Origin: Olavius algarvensis Gamma 3 endosymbiont
Lineage (GTDB): Bacteria > Pseudomonadota > Gammaproteobacteria > GCA-001735895
DNA: 63,014 nt
Direction of reading: 5' to 3'
Assembly (NCBI GenBank): GCA_001735895.1
Contig: DS021198.1
Coordinates: 119,919-182,932, forward strand
The translations under genes and the position numbers were made by a program. The notes under the pieces were generated by a model. The model was given only the letters and a program-made list of their open reading frames with translations, ran no database searches and had not been told where the DNA came from. Shown here piece after piece: positions 26,117 to 35,532 of this stretch. Positions within the stretch are counted from its first letter, which is position 1; the number at the start of each line of letters is the position of its first letter.

Positions 26117-26545
26117 TTACTCTTCCGACGGGCCGTACATCGCGAAGATTTCGGCCTCCGTCAAATCCTTCGTCTGCTGTGAAAAGCTGTAAAACGACGG
26201 CTTTTTATCGATAAATACCTGGATTTCGAAATCCAGATCCTCCTGGTTATCGAACAGCCCGACGGCAATCATGTGCTGCCTGTTTTCTTTCAACCGATAA
26301 AACAGATTGCTACCGCATTTTCTGCAAAACCCGCGTTCCGCCCAGTCCGACGAGTTGTACACGGTAATGTCGTCCTCGCCTTCGAATGTAACCTCGGTAC
26401 CGCAGTCGATTTCCATATAAGGGCCGCCGCCCCATTTACGACACATGCCGCAATGGCATGCGCCCACTTTTCGACTGGCATTTTTTGCGGTAAAACGCAC
26501 GGCGCCGCAAAGGCAGCTTCCGGTTTGCTCGCTTGTTTCAGGCAT
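26117..26545 (-). CDS. GFA/CENP-V family zinc protein, second copy
   Basis: A 142-residue member of the GFA family with the zinc cysteines in GSCLCGAVRF, ACHCGMCRKWGGG and GFCRKCGSNLFYR. The C-terminal half reads IQVFIDKKPSFYSF, typical of the branch with a longer tail. It is upstream of the MmcQ/YjbR gene on the minus strand. It is only distantly similar to the GFA protein at 23909-24304. Confidence 0.88.
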   Translation of the reverse strand: MPETSEQTGSCLCGAVRFTAKNASRKVGACHCGMCRKWGGGPYMEIDCGTEVTFEGEDDITVYNSSDWAERGFCRKCGSNLFYRLKENRQHMIAVGLFDNQEDLDFEIQVFIDKKPSFYSFSQQTKDLTEAEIFAMYGPSEE

Positions 26546-26894
26546 TTTTTTCTCCCGGTTGAGTATCTATCCGCATACCGCGGAACGTCATTGTTAACTG
26601 CTGCTTCCAGTTCGGAAAAAGTTTCTTTGATGAAATTCCGGACTCTTTTGCAGATGAATCTTCGTAATGCTGGCAGAAATCAAGTCGGTGCTCATTGAGC
26701 CTGGTCAACAATCGTACACAGGATAGTGTCCGGGCTAGTAAGCTGTCATGGGATCATGCCGCACCAATAACGGTGATTAACAGTATTATAAATATAAAGG
26801 TTAATTATAAGAAATCCGCATCGCATCGGCGGGTGATTCTGCTAGGCTATCCGGGCCTGATACAGCAACGTATCGAATAACTAGAGGTTATACC
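26546..26894. other. Intergenic promoter region of the ser operon
   Basis: An AT-rich stretch of about 350 bases between divergent genes. No gene is supported. The part around 26770-26820 is very AT-rich and probably carries the serC promoter, but I cannot place -35 and -10 boxes with confidence. Confidence 0.4.
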
Positions 26895-28088
26895 ATGAAC
26901 GAGGAAGCCAACGGCCTTCCCGAGCGCCCGCGTGTTCGTCCCGCGGATCCGCGCTTTTCTTCGGGGCCGTGTAAAAAATATCCCGGTTGGGATATCACCC
27001 ATTTGAATACCGAATTTCTTGGCCGCAGCCACCGCGCCAAGCTCCCCAAACAACGGCTGAAAGACGCTATCGATATCTCGCACCGGTTGTTGGGCTTGCC
27101 CGCGGACTGGAAGCTCGGAATCGTGCCGGGTTCCGACACCGGCGCTTTCGAGATGGCGCTGTGGTCATTGCTCGGATCGCGCCCGGTCGACGTGCTGGTC
27201 TGGGAAAGTTTTTCCAATGATTGGGCCAAGGATCTGCAGGCGCTCGGCATCGATGAATTAAACTTGATCCAGGCCGAGTATGGGGAATTGCCCGATCTCG
27301 ACCGGGTTGATGCCGCGCATGACCTGGTTATGGTTTACAATGGCACTACCAGTGGCGTATGCCTGCCTGATCTCGACTGGTTGGCCGGCGACCGCGCAGG
27401 CCTGGTTTTATGTGACGCGACTTCGGCCGCGTTCGCCATGCCGATGGATTTCGAGCGCCTGGATGTCGTTACCTGGTCCTGGCAAAAAGTACTGGGTAGC
27501 GAAGCTGCGCACGGTATGCTCGCGTTGAGTCCGCGGGCGGTCGAGCGGCTTGCAACCGATTTGCCGCGCTACCCTTTACCGAAGCTATTTCAATTGACCA
27601 AGGGCGGCCAGCTGGTAGAGGGAATTTTCAGCGGCGCCACGATCAACACCCCGAGCATGCTGGCGCTGGAAGACCTGCACGCGGCGTTGGCCTGGGCCGA
27701 ATCTATCGGCGGCCGCGAAGCTTTATGGCAACGCACGCGCGACAATTTCCAATGCATCGATAACTGGGTCGCCGACACTCCCTGGATCGACTGGCTGGTG
27801 CGTGATCCGGCAACCCGCTCGCCGACGTCGATGTGCCTGCAGGTGGTCGATCCGAGCTTTAATCGGCTGACGCCGGACGAGCGTCAAGGCGCGATCAACG
27901 CGATGCTGGCACGGCTCGAACAGGAAAACGTCGCCCTCGATATCGGCAATTATCGCAGCGCGCCCCCGGGATTTCGTATCTGGGGCGGCGCCACCGTTGA
28001 AACCACCGACCTCGAAGCTCTAACCCCTTGGTTGGATTGGGTTTTCGAGGATTTTAAATTGACCAAGCAGGAGCAACAAAATGACTAA
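26895..28088 (+). CDS. serC: Phosphoserine aminotransferase
   Basis: A 397-residue PLP enzyme catalysing the second step of serine synthesis, 3-phosphohydroxypyruvate to phosphoserine. It opens with RPADPRFSSGPCKKYPGW, has the GSDTGAFEMALW phosphate-binding region, the cofactor Asp in LCDATSAAF, and the Schiff-base Lys198 in WSWQKVLGSE. Sequence and length resemble the alphaproteobacterial and archaeal SerC branch, not the shorter E. coli type (inference from motifs). It overlaps serA by eight bases and is the first gene of serC-serA-serB. Confidence 0.93.
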   Translation: MNEEANGLPERPRVRPADPRFSSGPCKKYPGWDITHLNTEFLGRSHRAKLPKQRLKDAIDISHRLLGLPADWKLGIVPGSDTGAFEMALWSLLGSRPVDVLVWESFSNDWAKDLQALGIDELNLIQAEYGELPDLDRVDAAHDLVMVYNGTTSGVCLPDLDWLAGDRAGLVLCDATSAAFAMPMDFERLDVVTWSWQKVLGSEAAHGMLALSPRAVERLATDLPRYPLPKLFQLTKGGQLVEGIFSGATINTPSMLALEDLHAALAWAESIGGREALWQRTRDNFQCIDNWVADTPWIDWLVRDPATRSPTSMCLQVVDPSFNRLTPDERQGAINAMLARLEQENVALDIGNYRSAPPGFRIWGGATVETTDLEALTPWLDWVFEDFKLTKQEQQND

Positions 28089-29673
28089 ACCCCGGGTATT
28101 GATTTCAGATTCCATGTCGAGCCAGGCGGTCTCGGTGTTCGAGGATCGCGGCCTCGAAGTAGTCAATTCGAGCAAGCTGAGCGAAGCCGAGCTGTTCGAC
28201 ACGATCGGCGATTTCGACGGTCTGGCGATTCGTTCCTCGACCCGGGTCAGCGCCGAGCTGTTGGAACATGCGACCCGCCTGAAGGCGGTGGGTCGCGCCG
28301 GCATCGGCGTCGATAACGTCGATGTGCCGGCCTGCACCAAGCGCGGCATCGTAGTGATGAATACACCGCTCGGTAATGCGATTACGACCGCCGAGCATGC
28401 GATGGCGATGATGTTGGCGCTGGCGCGTCATATACCGCAGGCCAACAGTTCGACGCATGCCGGCAAGTGGGAGAAATCCCGTTTCATGGGCATCGAGCTA
28501 ACCGGCAAGCTACTGGGCTTGATTGGCGCCGGCAATATCGGCTCCATCGTCGCCAAAAAAGCCATCGGTTACGGCTTGCACGTGCAGGCCTACGATCCGT
28601 TTCTAACCGAAGAGCGCGCCGCCAAGCTCGGTCTCAGGAAGGTCGAGCTCGAAGAGCTATTGAAAACTTCCGATATCGTTTCGCTGCATGTGCCGAAAAC
28701 CCCGGAGACCAGCAATATCATCAGCGCCAGCGCGATCAACCAGATGAAAAAAGGCAGCATGTTGATCAATTGCGCGCGCGGCGGACTGGTCGATGAACTG
28801 GCGCTCAAGGCCGCGCTCGAAAGCGGTCACCTGAAAGCCGCGGCGCTCGATGTGTACCAGGTCGAGCCGGCGCGCGACAATCCTTTGTTCGAACTCGACA
28901 ACGTGATCTGCACCCCGCATCTCGGCGCCTCGACGATCGAGGCGCAGGAAAAGGTCGCGATACAGATCGCCGAGCAAATCAGCGACTATCTGCTGACCGG
29001 GGCGGTCAACAATGCGATCAACGCGCCGAGTATCAGCGCCGAAGAAGCGCAACTGCTGCGGCCTTACCTGCAGCTGGCGCAATGTCTAGGATCCTTTGTC
29101 GGTCAATTGACGCATGATCCGATTAAGACTCTGACGGTGACCTACGGGGGCGAAGCCAACGACCTGAACGTATCGCCGCTGACCGTACAGGTGGTGCAGT
29201 CGGTACTCGAACAACACAGCAGTTATGTCAATTCGGTGAATGCACGTGAACTCGCGCGCGATCGTAACATCAATGTAATCGAGGCGCACAACGAAGGGCG
29301 CGACGAATATCCCTGCCGTATTACGGTCGGCGTCGAAACCGAATCGAAGTCGCGCAGCATTTGCGGCACGCTGATACAAAACCGCCCGCGCGTGATCGAC
29401 GTCAAAGGAGTACCGTTGGAGTCTAAGCTCGGCGAGCACATGCTTTACATCACCAACGATGACAAGCCAGGCGTTATCGGCGACATCGGCAGCAGCACGG
29501 CGCAGCGCGGCATTAATATCGCCAATATGCACCTCGGACGCGATGCAAAAAACGGTAATGCAATCGTACTCATCGAGATCGATGAAGAGCTAAGCACTGA
29601 CGATCTCGCGCATATGCGTTCGTTGCCGAATATCAACGATGTGCAATACCTGCATTTCCCGGCGCTGCAATGA
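28081..29673 (+). CDS. serA: D-3-phosphoglycerate dehydrogenase, long form
   Basis: A 530-residue enzyme for the first step of serine synthesis. The N-terminal 2-hydroxyacid dehydrogenase domains include VGRAGIGVDNVD, the NAD-binding GLIGAGNIGSIVAKKA, INCARGGLVDE and the catalytic His in TPHLGAST. An allosteric substrate-binding domain (about 320-450) is followed by a C-terminal ACT domain (YITNDDKPGVIGDIGSS) that usually mediates serine feedback. The long form is typical of Bacillus, alphaproteobacteria and some gammaproteobacteria. It overlaps serC by eight bases and serB by four, so translation is coupled. Confidence 0.95.
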   Translation: MTKPRVLISDSMSSQAVSVFEDRGLEVVNSSKLSEAELFDTIGDFDGLAIRSSTRVSAELLEHATRLKAVGRAGIGVDNVDVPACTKRGIVVMNTPLGNAITTAEHAMAMMLALARHIPQANSSTHAGKWEKSRFMGIELTGKLLGLIGAGNIGSIVAKKAIGYGLHVQAYDPFLTEERAAKLGLRKVELEELLKTSDIVSLHVPKTPETSNIISASAINQMKKGSMLINCARGGLVDELALKAALESGHLKAAALDVYQVEPARDNPLFELDNVICTPHLGASTIEAQEKVAIQIAEQISDYLLTGAVNNAINAPSISAEEAQLLRPYLQLAQCLGSFVGQLTHDPIKTLTVTYGGEANDLNVSPLTVQVVQSVLEQHSSYVNSVNARELARDRNINVIEAHNEGRDEYPCRITVGVETESKSRSICGTLIQNRPRVIDVKGVPLESKLGEHMLYITNDDKPGVIGDIGSSTAQRGINIANMHLGRDAKNGNAIVLIEIDEELSTDDLAHMRSLPNINDVQYLHFPALQ

Positions 29674-30570
29674 CCGCGGCAAGCCAGGGCGAGCCGCATT
29701 GGCTGCAGTCCGGCGATGGGCAGCAGCCGTTTGTCGCCACCGTTTGCAGTGTCGGCGACCCGGAGCAAGCCATCGCGATTGCACGCGCCGAGGTCGCTGC
29801 TCTACAGGACGCGGTACCGGTCAGATTTACCAACGGTTGCAATATCAGTATCGATTGCACGCCGGAGCAGGCCTGGTCGTTACTACGACGCCGATATCTA
29901 CCTGCAACCCGAGGCGGAGCGCGGCAAGCGATTGCTGATCTGTGATATGGACATGACGATCGTCGACGCCGAGACCCTCGACGAGGTTGCCGCCAAGCTT
30001 GGCCTGGGCGACGAGATCGCGACTATCACCGCGCGCGCAATGCATGGTGAAATCGATTTCGACGCTGCGTTGCGCGCACGCATTGCAATACTAGCGGGGC
30101 GGCCGGAACAAGTGTTTCTCGACGTGGCCCGCCAGGTTCGCTTGAATCCAGGTGCGCATCAATTGCTCGATGGCGCCCGCGCCGCGGGTCTGCATACTAT
30201 TCTGATCAGCGGCGGTTTTGCCCAAGTAGCCGAAGCGGTAGCGGCGCAGCTCGGATTCGACGAGGTCCACTGCAACCACCTGGAGCTTGAAGCGCGCACT
30301 CTGACGGGCAGAGTGCGCGAACCGATCGTCAATGCCGACCTCAAACGCCAGGTCCTGCAGCACAGCGCCCGGGCTTGCGGTCTCGGTCTCGAAGATTGCT
30401 GCGCGATCGGCGATGGCGCCAACGACTTGCCGATGTTGAGCGCCGCGGGGCTCGGCATCGCCTATCACGCCAAGCCGGTGCTGCACGCGGCCACCAGTTG
30501 TCATATCGATGCCACCGACCTCTCCAGCGCGCTGCATTTCATGGGACTGGATAGTCCAGGCTCGATTTAG
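29670..30570 (+). pseudogene. serB: Phosphoserine phosphatase, frame broken once
   Basis: This is the last step of serine synthesis. The N-terminal domain is open from ATG 29670 (overlapping the serA stop) to about 29880, reading NGCNISIDCTPEQAWS. The HAD domain continues in the next frame as YYDADIYLQPEAERGKRLL, with nucleophile DMDMTIVDAE, motif II in ILISGGF, and GDGANDLPML. Removing one T at 29880-29881 restores a 299-residue SerB. Without it, a restart in the second frame could give the catalytic domain alone. The intact rest of the operon makes a sequencing indel as likely as a true mutation. Confidence 0.85.
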
Positions 30571-30582
30571 CACGCAGGCGAG

Positions 30583-31377
30583 CTACAGTTCGAATAGCAC
30601 GTCGCTGCGGATGATGTACTTGGTGCCCGACGAGATTTGCTGCGAGCCGTGCATGCAATGCAGCGGGTGCGTGCCATGTGGAAAACACAGTGCGGCACCG
30701 AGCGGGGTTTGCAGGTCGATGACCACGGCGTCGTCGGGATGCCTTGCCGGGCGCGCGGTCCCGGTCTTGCTCAAGTAAAACTGGGTTGCCCCACCTTGGT
30801 AGTCGTCACTGAGGAATAACAGGAAGGTAAACTGGCTCCAGCGATCGGGGTAGGCATTGTCGAGCAGTTCGCCGTCGACCACCCTCGATCCGGGCCAGGA
30901 GCCATCGGTGTGCGGCGCGAAGTAATCTCCCGGGCCATAGCGATAGAATCGAAAGCGCGCATTCAAGCCAAGTACCGCTTTGGCGGCATTGTATTCGCTA
31001 TCGTCGCACAGCTGCGCCCGGCTGCGTCGCCAAATGATATCGTAGGTTTCATCGTCGGCGATCCAGGTAAAACTGTCGTTATGCCGAATCGAGCGCGGCA
31101 GCGATACCGCCGCATCTTCGAGGTAGCCGAGGGTTTCGCTCAGATCACGCAGGCGTCGACATTCCTCTGCGGACAGTAGGTTCAACAGCTGGAATGCACC
31201 GGGGACCGCAGCGACTTCAAGCCGCGTTACGGGGGTATCGCAGCTGCGATCCAGCGCGGCCGGATTTGCTCTGCGGCTAGCCCAGGTCGGGATAGCGTGA
31301 TTTTCGGCCCCGGCTTCGCGTGCCACCACGAAAAAATCCGACTTCGAGGAAAATTTATCGTCAGCCATGGAACTCAT
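30583..31377 (-). CDS. 2-oxoglutarate/Fe(II) oxygenase, prolyl-4-hydroxylase type
   Basis: A 264-residue soluble oxygenase. The double-stranded beta-helix core has the iron ligands His156 and Asp158 in FAPHTDGSW and a distal His243 in HCMHGSQQISSG, with Lys253 or Arg257 (TKYIIRSDV) to hold 2-oxoglutarate. The FYRYGPGDYF segment before HxD and FLLFLSDDYQGGATQF after it are family-typical. The protein or small-molecule substrate is unknown. The second in-frame ATG (31368) may be the true start. It is convergent with serB. Confidence 0.85.
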   Translation of the reverse strand: MSSMADDKFSSKSDFFVVAREAGAENHAIPTWASRRANPAALDRSCDTPVTRLEVAAVPGAFQLLNLLSAEECRRLRDLSETLGYLEDAAVSLPRSIRHNDSFTWIADDETYDIIWRRSRAQLCDDSEYNAAKAVLGLNARFRFYRYGPGDYFAPHTDGSWPGSRVVDGELLDNAYPDRWSQFTFLLFLSDDYQGGATQFYLSKTGTARPARHPDDAVVIDLQTPLGAALCFPHGTHPLHCMHGSQQISSGTKYIIRSDVLFEL

Positions 31378-31419
31378 GTTTTGATCGAATCATGGGCATC
31401 CGGTGGTCTGCTTCAGGTA

Positions 31420-32003
31420 TCAATTCGGTATCGTGCCGGCGAGGCTGTCGCGTTGCATCATCTGTTCGAACCACTGCGCCAACATCGGGCGCCCGCTGCG
31501 CCAGTCGTCGTCCGCGAAGCGAAAGCCCCGGTAGCCCAGCGCACAGGCAACGGTGATTTCACCGATCAGGGGAGACGGTTCGAAACTGTCGCAAAGATTT
31601 TCCAGCGTATCGAGGCCGCGTTCGATTTTAGCATTTTGGCTATCGATCCATTCCTGCCATTGCAGCGACGCAGGGCAACCGAAAGATCGAGCATGCCGTC
31701 GCCGAGCGCCTGCAGGCGCAGCGTCCGAAATCTGCGGCTGGGATCGGAAGGGAAAAACGGCCCGTGGGCGGCCTGGTTAAGGTACTCGCAAATGACCGTG
31801 GAATCATACAGACTGTCGCCGTCGTCCAGTTCCAGCGCGGGTATCATACCCAGTGGGTTGATTGCATTCAGGCCAGCGTTGATGGAGACCGGGGTAATTG
31901 GGCCGGCGTCCTCCAACACGACGGAGTCTTGTAGGCCGAGTTCAAGAATTAAAACTCGGACTTTGCGGACAAACGGGGAGGCGTCGGCGGTGATGAGCTT
32001 CAT
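31420..32003 (-). pseudogene. Glutathione S-transferase-like protein, frame broken once
   Basis: The N-terminal thioredoxin-like domain starts at ATG 32003 with MKLITADASPFVRKVRV. The loop NPLGMIPALELDDG and the glutathione-site DSTVICEYL follow. The helical domain begins in the same frame but shifts near 31667-31672, after LDLSVALR. The next frame continues with SLQWQEWIDSQNAKIERG and VACALGYRGFRFADDDWR and ends GTIPN at 31420. Restoring one base gives 194 residues, normal for the family. As written the protein is 145 residues with a foreign tail. Confidence 0.8.
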
Positions 32004-32142
32004 AGGGCGTTCCAGCGGTAACAGTCGTAGTATTGAAGGTCGGATTCCGGAGCATGACAAGGACCGCAGCCCGAGGCAACACTAGCTACCGATTAAATTG
32101 CCTCCCGGGGTAGGATTTCCATTTTGGTTGTTCTACTCAGAT

Positions 32143-32178
32143 GCAAAAAAAACGCAACCCGAGGGTTGCGCCTTTTTT
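32143..32178. terminator. Intrinsic terminator of the ABC transporter operon
   Basis: CGCAACCC and GGGTTGCG form an 8-bp stem around two bases at 32153-32170. On the minus strand the stem is followed by eight T; on the plus strand by CC and seven T. It stands about 30 bases after the solute-binding-protein stop, so it ends the minus-strand operon and can work in both directions. Confidence 0.85.
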
Positions 32179-32197
32179 TGCTTCGGCTCGATCGAAT

Positions 32198-33749
32198 CTA
32201 AGCGAACCACCAGCGTTCGGCAATGCGCGAGCCGTCCATTTGCCACAGGTTGCCGATATCCGGTCCGTGCGCGAGCTTGGTCGAAGCGGCGTCGACATAG
32301 TTCGCGTACATCGGGACGATGGTGCCGCCTTCGGATGACATGATGGATTGCATATCCTGGTAAATTACCCGGCGCTTGTCGCCGTCGAGTTCGGCGCGCC
32401 CCAGGTGCAGGAGCTTCTGGAAGCGCTCGTTGCTCCACTTGGTGTCGTTCCAGGGTACGCCGTCTTCGTTAGCGGTAGAGAACATCCAGTCCTCGGTCGC
32501 GCGGCCGGACCAGTAGCAGGCGCACCAGGGCTTTTTCAACCAGACATTCGACCAGTAACCGTCGGCCGCTTCCTGCACCACATTGATCGAAATACCGGCG
32601 GCCTTGGCGCTCGCCTGGTAAAGCTGGGCGGCATCGACCGCGCCGGGGAAGGCTGCGTCGGCAGCCGACAGATCGACGCTGAGGTTGCTCAAACCGGCTT
32701 TTTTCAGGTGGAACTTAGCCTTGTCCGGGTCGTAGCTCAGTTGCTCCAAGTCGGAATGGTAATACTGATTCGCCGGCCCGATGGGATGATCGTTGCCGAC
32801 GGCGCCGTGGCCCTGCAGGATCTTGGCGACCATTTCCTTGCGGTTGATCCCGTATTTCAAAGCTTTGCGCACGTTGACGTCGTTGAAAGGCGCAATCGTG
32901 GCCTGCATCGGGAAGGTAAAATGCTGATTGCCGGTCACCTCGAAAATCTTGATGTTCGGGTTCGACTTGAGCAGGGTTTCCGTCTTGAAGTCGATGCGGT
33001 TGATGCTGTCGACCTGATTCGTCATCAGTGCATTCATCCGCGCCGACGAGTCATTGATTGCGATTGCTTCGATTTCATCGAAGAACCCGGCACTGTTACC
33101 CTTGTAATGTTCTTTGTAACGCTTGCCGAGGAAACGCACCCCGGGATCGAAGCTGGTGACCTGGTACAATCCGGTGCCGATGCCCTTGGCGATGGCTTCC
33201 TCGATTTGGCCCGCCGGGTACATCAGGATGTGGTAGTCCGACATCAGGTAAGGAAAGTCGGCATTGCCCGCGGCGAGCACGAACTCGACTTCGTGACTGC
33301 TTTTTTTTGTTTATTGCCGTGATCGAAGAAACAATCGGCTTGGCCGCCGACTTGGCGCCTTCGGCGGTGTGTATTTGCAGCGACGCAATCACGTCATCCG
33401 CGCCGAAGGACTTGCCGTTGTAGAAGGTGACGCCCTTGCGCAGTTTGAAGGTCCAGGTCTTGGCGTCGGAAGAAGCGCTCCAGCTCTCGGCCAGTTCGCC
33501 GACCAGCTCGCCGTTGGCCCTGACTTCGGTCAGACAGTCGAAGACGCAGCCATGCGCCATCATGATCATGAAACTGTCTGAATGCGTGCGGCCATCCCAG
33601 CTGTCGGAAGTGTTGGCGCCGGCCAGACCCAGGCGCAAGCGCCCGCCCATTTTGGGTGCTGCTGCTACGGTACCGAATGGTAACATCGACGTCGCCGCAG
33701 CGGCGGCGCCTGCCTTCAGTAGGTCGCGGCGGCTAAATTTAATACTCAT
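32198..33749 (-). pseudogene. Peptide/opine-type ABC solute-binding protein, frame broken once
   Basis: A family 5 solute-binding protein of about 516 residues when the frame is restored. The N-terminus has a Tat signal (FSRRDLLKAGAAAAATSMLPFG) and then the SBP_bac_5 hallmarks LAESWSASSDAKTWTFKLRKGVTF and GKSFGADDVIASL. An eight-T run at 33301-33308 (A8 in the gene) shifts the frame; removing one base joins SSITAINKK to SSHEVEFVLAAGNADFPY. The second part runs to the end with VRKALKYGINRKEM and DPDKAKFHLKKAG. It is the last gene of the permease-ATPase operon, separated from it by a palindromic repeat. Ligand class cannot be told beyond peptide-like. Confidence 0.85.
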
Positions 33750-33831
33750 ATTATTACTCTCCTCAGTCGTATCTTATGAAATTCATTTGCGAGTTGCCCC
33801 GCAATTGTCATGGATTAAACCTGAATATACC

Positions 33832-33868
33832 ATTAACCTGGCGACCATATATTTGCGCCGGGTTAATA
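33832..33868. repeat. Dispersed palindrome, copy b, inside the ABC operon
   Basis: Arms ATTAACCTGGCG and CGCCGGGTTAATA surround an AT-rich centre (ACCATATATTTG). The left arm carries one change from the other copies. It sits between the ATPase stop and the start of the binding-protein gene. Confidence 0.75.
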
Positions 33869-33878
33869 TTAATCCCGG

Positions 33879-35529
33879 TTACATCTTGTCAGCGGCGGCA
33901 TCACCGATATTATCGACGCCACGCGCTTCCAAAAGTTCAGTCAGCCAGTCCGGGTCCATCTCCGGCACCGAACTCAGCAACAAGTCGGTATAGGGATGAT
34001 GCGGCGGTTTGAACATGACGTCCTTGGGCCCGGATTCGATCACGTGGCCGTCTTTCATGACCACCACCTCGTCGGCAATCGAGCGCACCGTCGCCAGGTC
34101 ATGGGTGATGAACATATAGGCCAGCTCGAGTTCGTCCTGCAAGCGCGCCAGCAGTTTCAATATGCCCTCCGCCACCAGTTGATCCAGCGCCGAGGTGACT
34201 TCGTCGCAGATAATGAATTTGGGTTCCGCAGCGAGCGCGCGCGCAATCCCGATGCGCTGTTTTTGACCGCCCGACAGTTCCGACGGTAGGCGGTCGATGA
34301 ACTGCTTTGGGTCCATTTCGATTTGATCGAGTAACTCTTCGACGCGTTCGCGTTTCTTACGGCCCCTAAGGCCGAGGTAAAATTCGACCGGGCGGCCGAT
34401 GATATCTCCGATCCGTTTGCGCGGGTTGAGCGCGGTATCGGCCATCTGGTAAATCATTTGCGCCTGGCGCAGCTGGTCCTTGGAACGCTGGCGGTTCCAG
34501 TGGCAGCCGATGCCCGTTGAAGTCGATATGGCCGCGGGTCGGCGGCAGCAAGCCGGTAATACAGCGCGCCGCGGTGGATTTGCCGGATCCCGATTCACCC
34601 ACCACGGCCACGGTTCGACCGGCGTAAATATCGAAGGATACGTTAAACAGCACCGGCGTCGAGCCGTAGGACGCATCGACTTCCCTGAGGCTGATTACCG
34701 GCACTGCATTCGGACCGGGCGGCGGTTTTTGCTCGCTTTCGAAACTGCGCACCGCCCATAGAGACTTGGTGTACTCCTGCTGCGGATCGGCCAACATGGT
34801 TCGGGTATCGGCTTCCTCGACTTCGTCTCCCTTGAGCAGCACCTTGATCTTGTCGGCCATTTGCGCCACCACGGCGAGATCGTGGGTAATGTAGATTGCG
34901 GCCGTATCGAATTGCTCGACGATATCGCGGATCGCCGCGAGTACTTCGATTTGCGTGGTCACATCGAGCGCGGTGGTGGGTTCGTCGAATATGATCAAAT
35001 CCGGGCGACAGGCCATCGCCATCGCGGTCATCGCGCGCTGCAACTGCCCGCCGGAAACCTGATGCGGGTAGCGAAAACCGATTTCGGTCGGATTCGGCAG
35101 GCGCAGCCGTTCGTAAAGCTGCATGGCGTCGGCCTCGGATTCCGCCCGGCTGTAAACGCCATGGCAGACCGGAGCCTCGGTGTGCTGAGTTATTATCTTA
35201 TGCGCCGGGTTGAAACTCGCCGCGGCCGACTGCGCGACATAGGCAATACGCCGTCCCAGCAGCGAGCGCTTGGTGGCGGCGTCGGCGTTGACGAGATCGA
35301 TGCCGTCGAATTCGACCGAACCGCCCGAAATGCGGCAACCGTCGCGCGCAAAGCCCATAGCGGCCAGTCCAACCGTGGATTTGCCGGCGCCGGATTCGCC
35401 GATCAACCCGAGCACTTCGCCTTTGTGCAGGTCGAGATCGACGCCGTTGACGATCGGCAGCCATTCCTCGTCGGCGCGGCCCTGAATATGCAGATCGCGC
35501 ACTTTAACCAGAATCGGACGTTCGCTCAT
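33879..35529 (-). pseudogene. Fused DppD-DppF-type ABC ATPase, frame broken once
   Basis: Two peptide-transporter ATPase modules in one gene, about 549 residues when restored. Module 1 has Walker A GLIGESGAGKSTVGLAAMG, signature HQVSGGQLQRAMTAMAMA and Walker B LIIFDEPTTALD. Module 2 has Walker A VVGESGSGKSTAARC, signature LPSELSGGQKQRIGIARAL and Walker B FIICDEVTSALD, and ends with the oligopeptide-type HPYTDLLLSSVPEMD. Near 34490 the frame changes from GHIDFNGHRLPLE to NRQRSKDQLRQAQMIYQ; dropping one base restores it. It is the third gene after two permeases, four bases downstream of the second. Confidence 0.87.
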
Positions 35530-35532
35530 GGT

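Noticed and set aside
26695-26880. 61-codon open frame before serC
   Set aside because: AT-rich promoter-like sequence, no ribosome site and no family resemblance.
29716-29880. Alternative N-terminus of serB in the second frame
   Set aside because: Arg/Ser-rich sequence without similarity to SerB, while the first frame from 29670 gives a SerB-like N-terminal domain coupled to serA.
32348-33322. Plus-strand open frame of 324 codons
   Set aside because: It lies wholly antisense to the solute-binding protein, whose translation matches family motifs. The antisense product has no recognisable motif; such frames are common opposite GC-rich genes.
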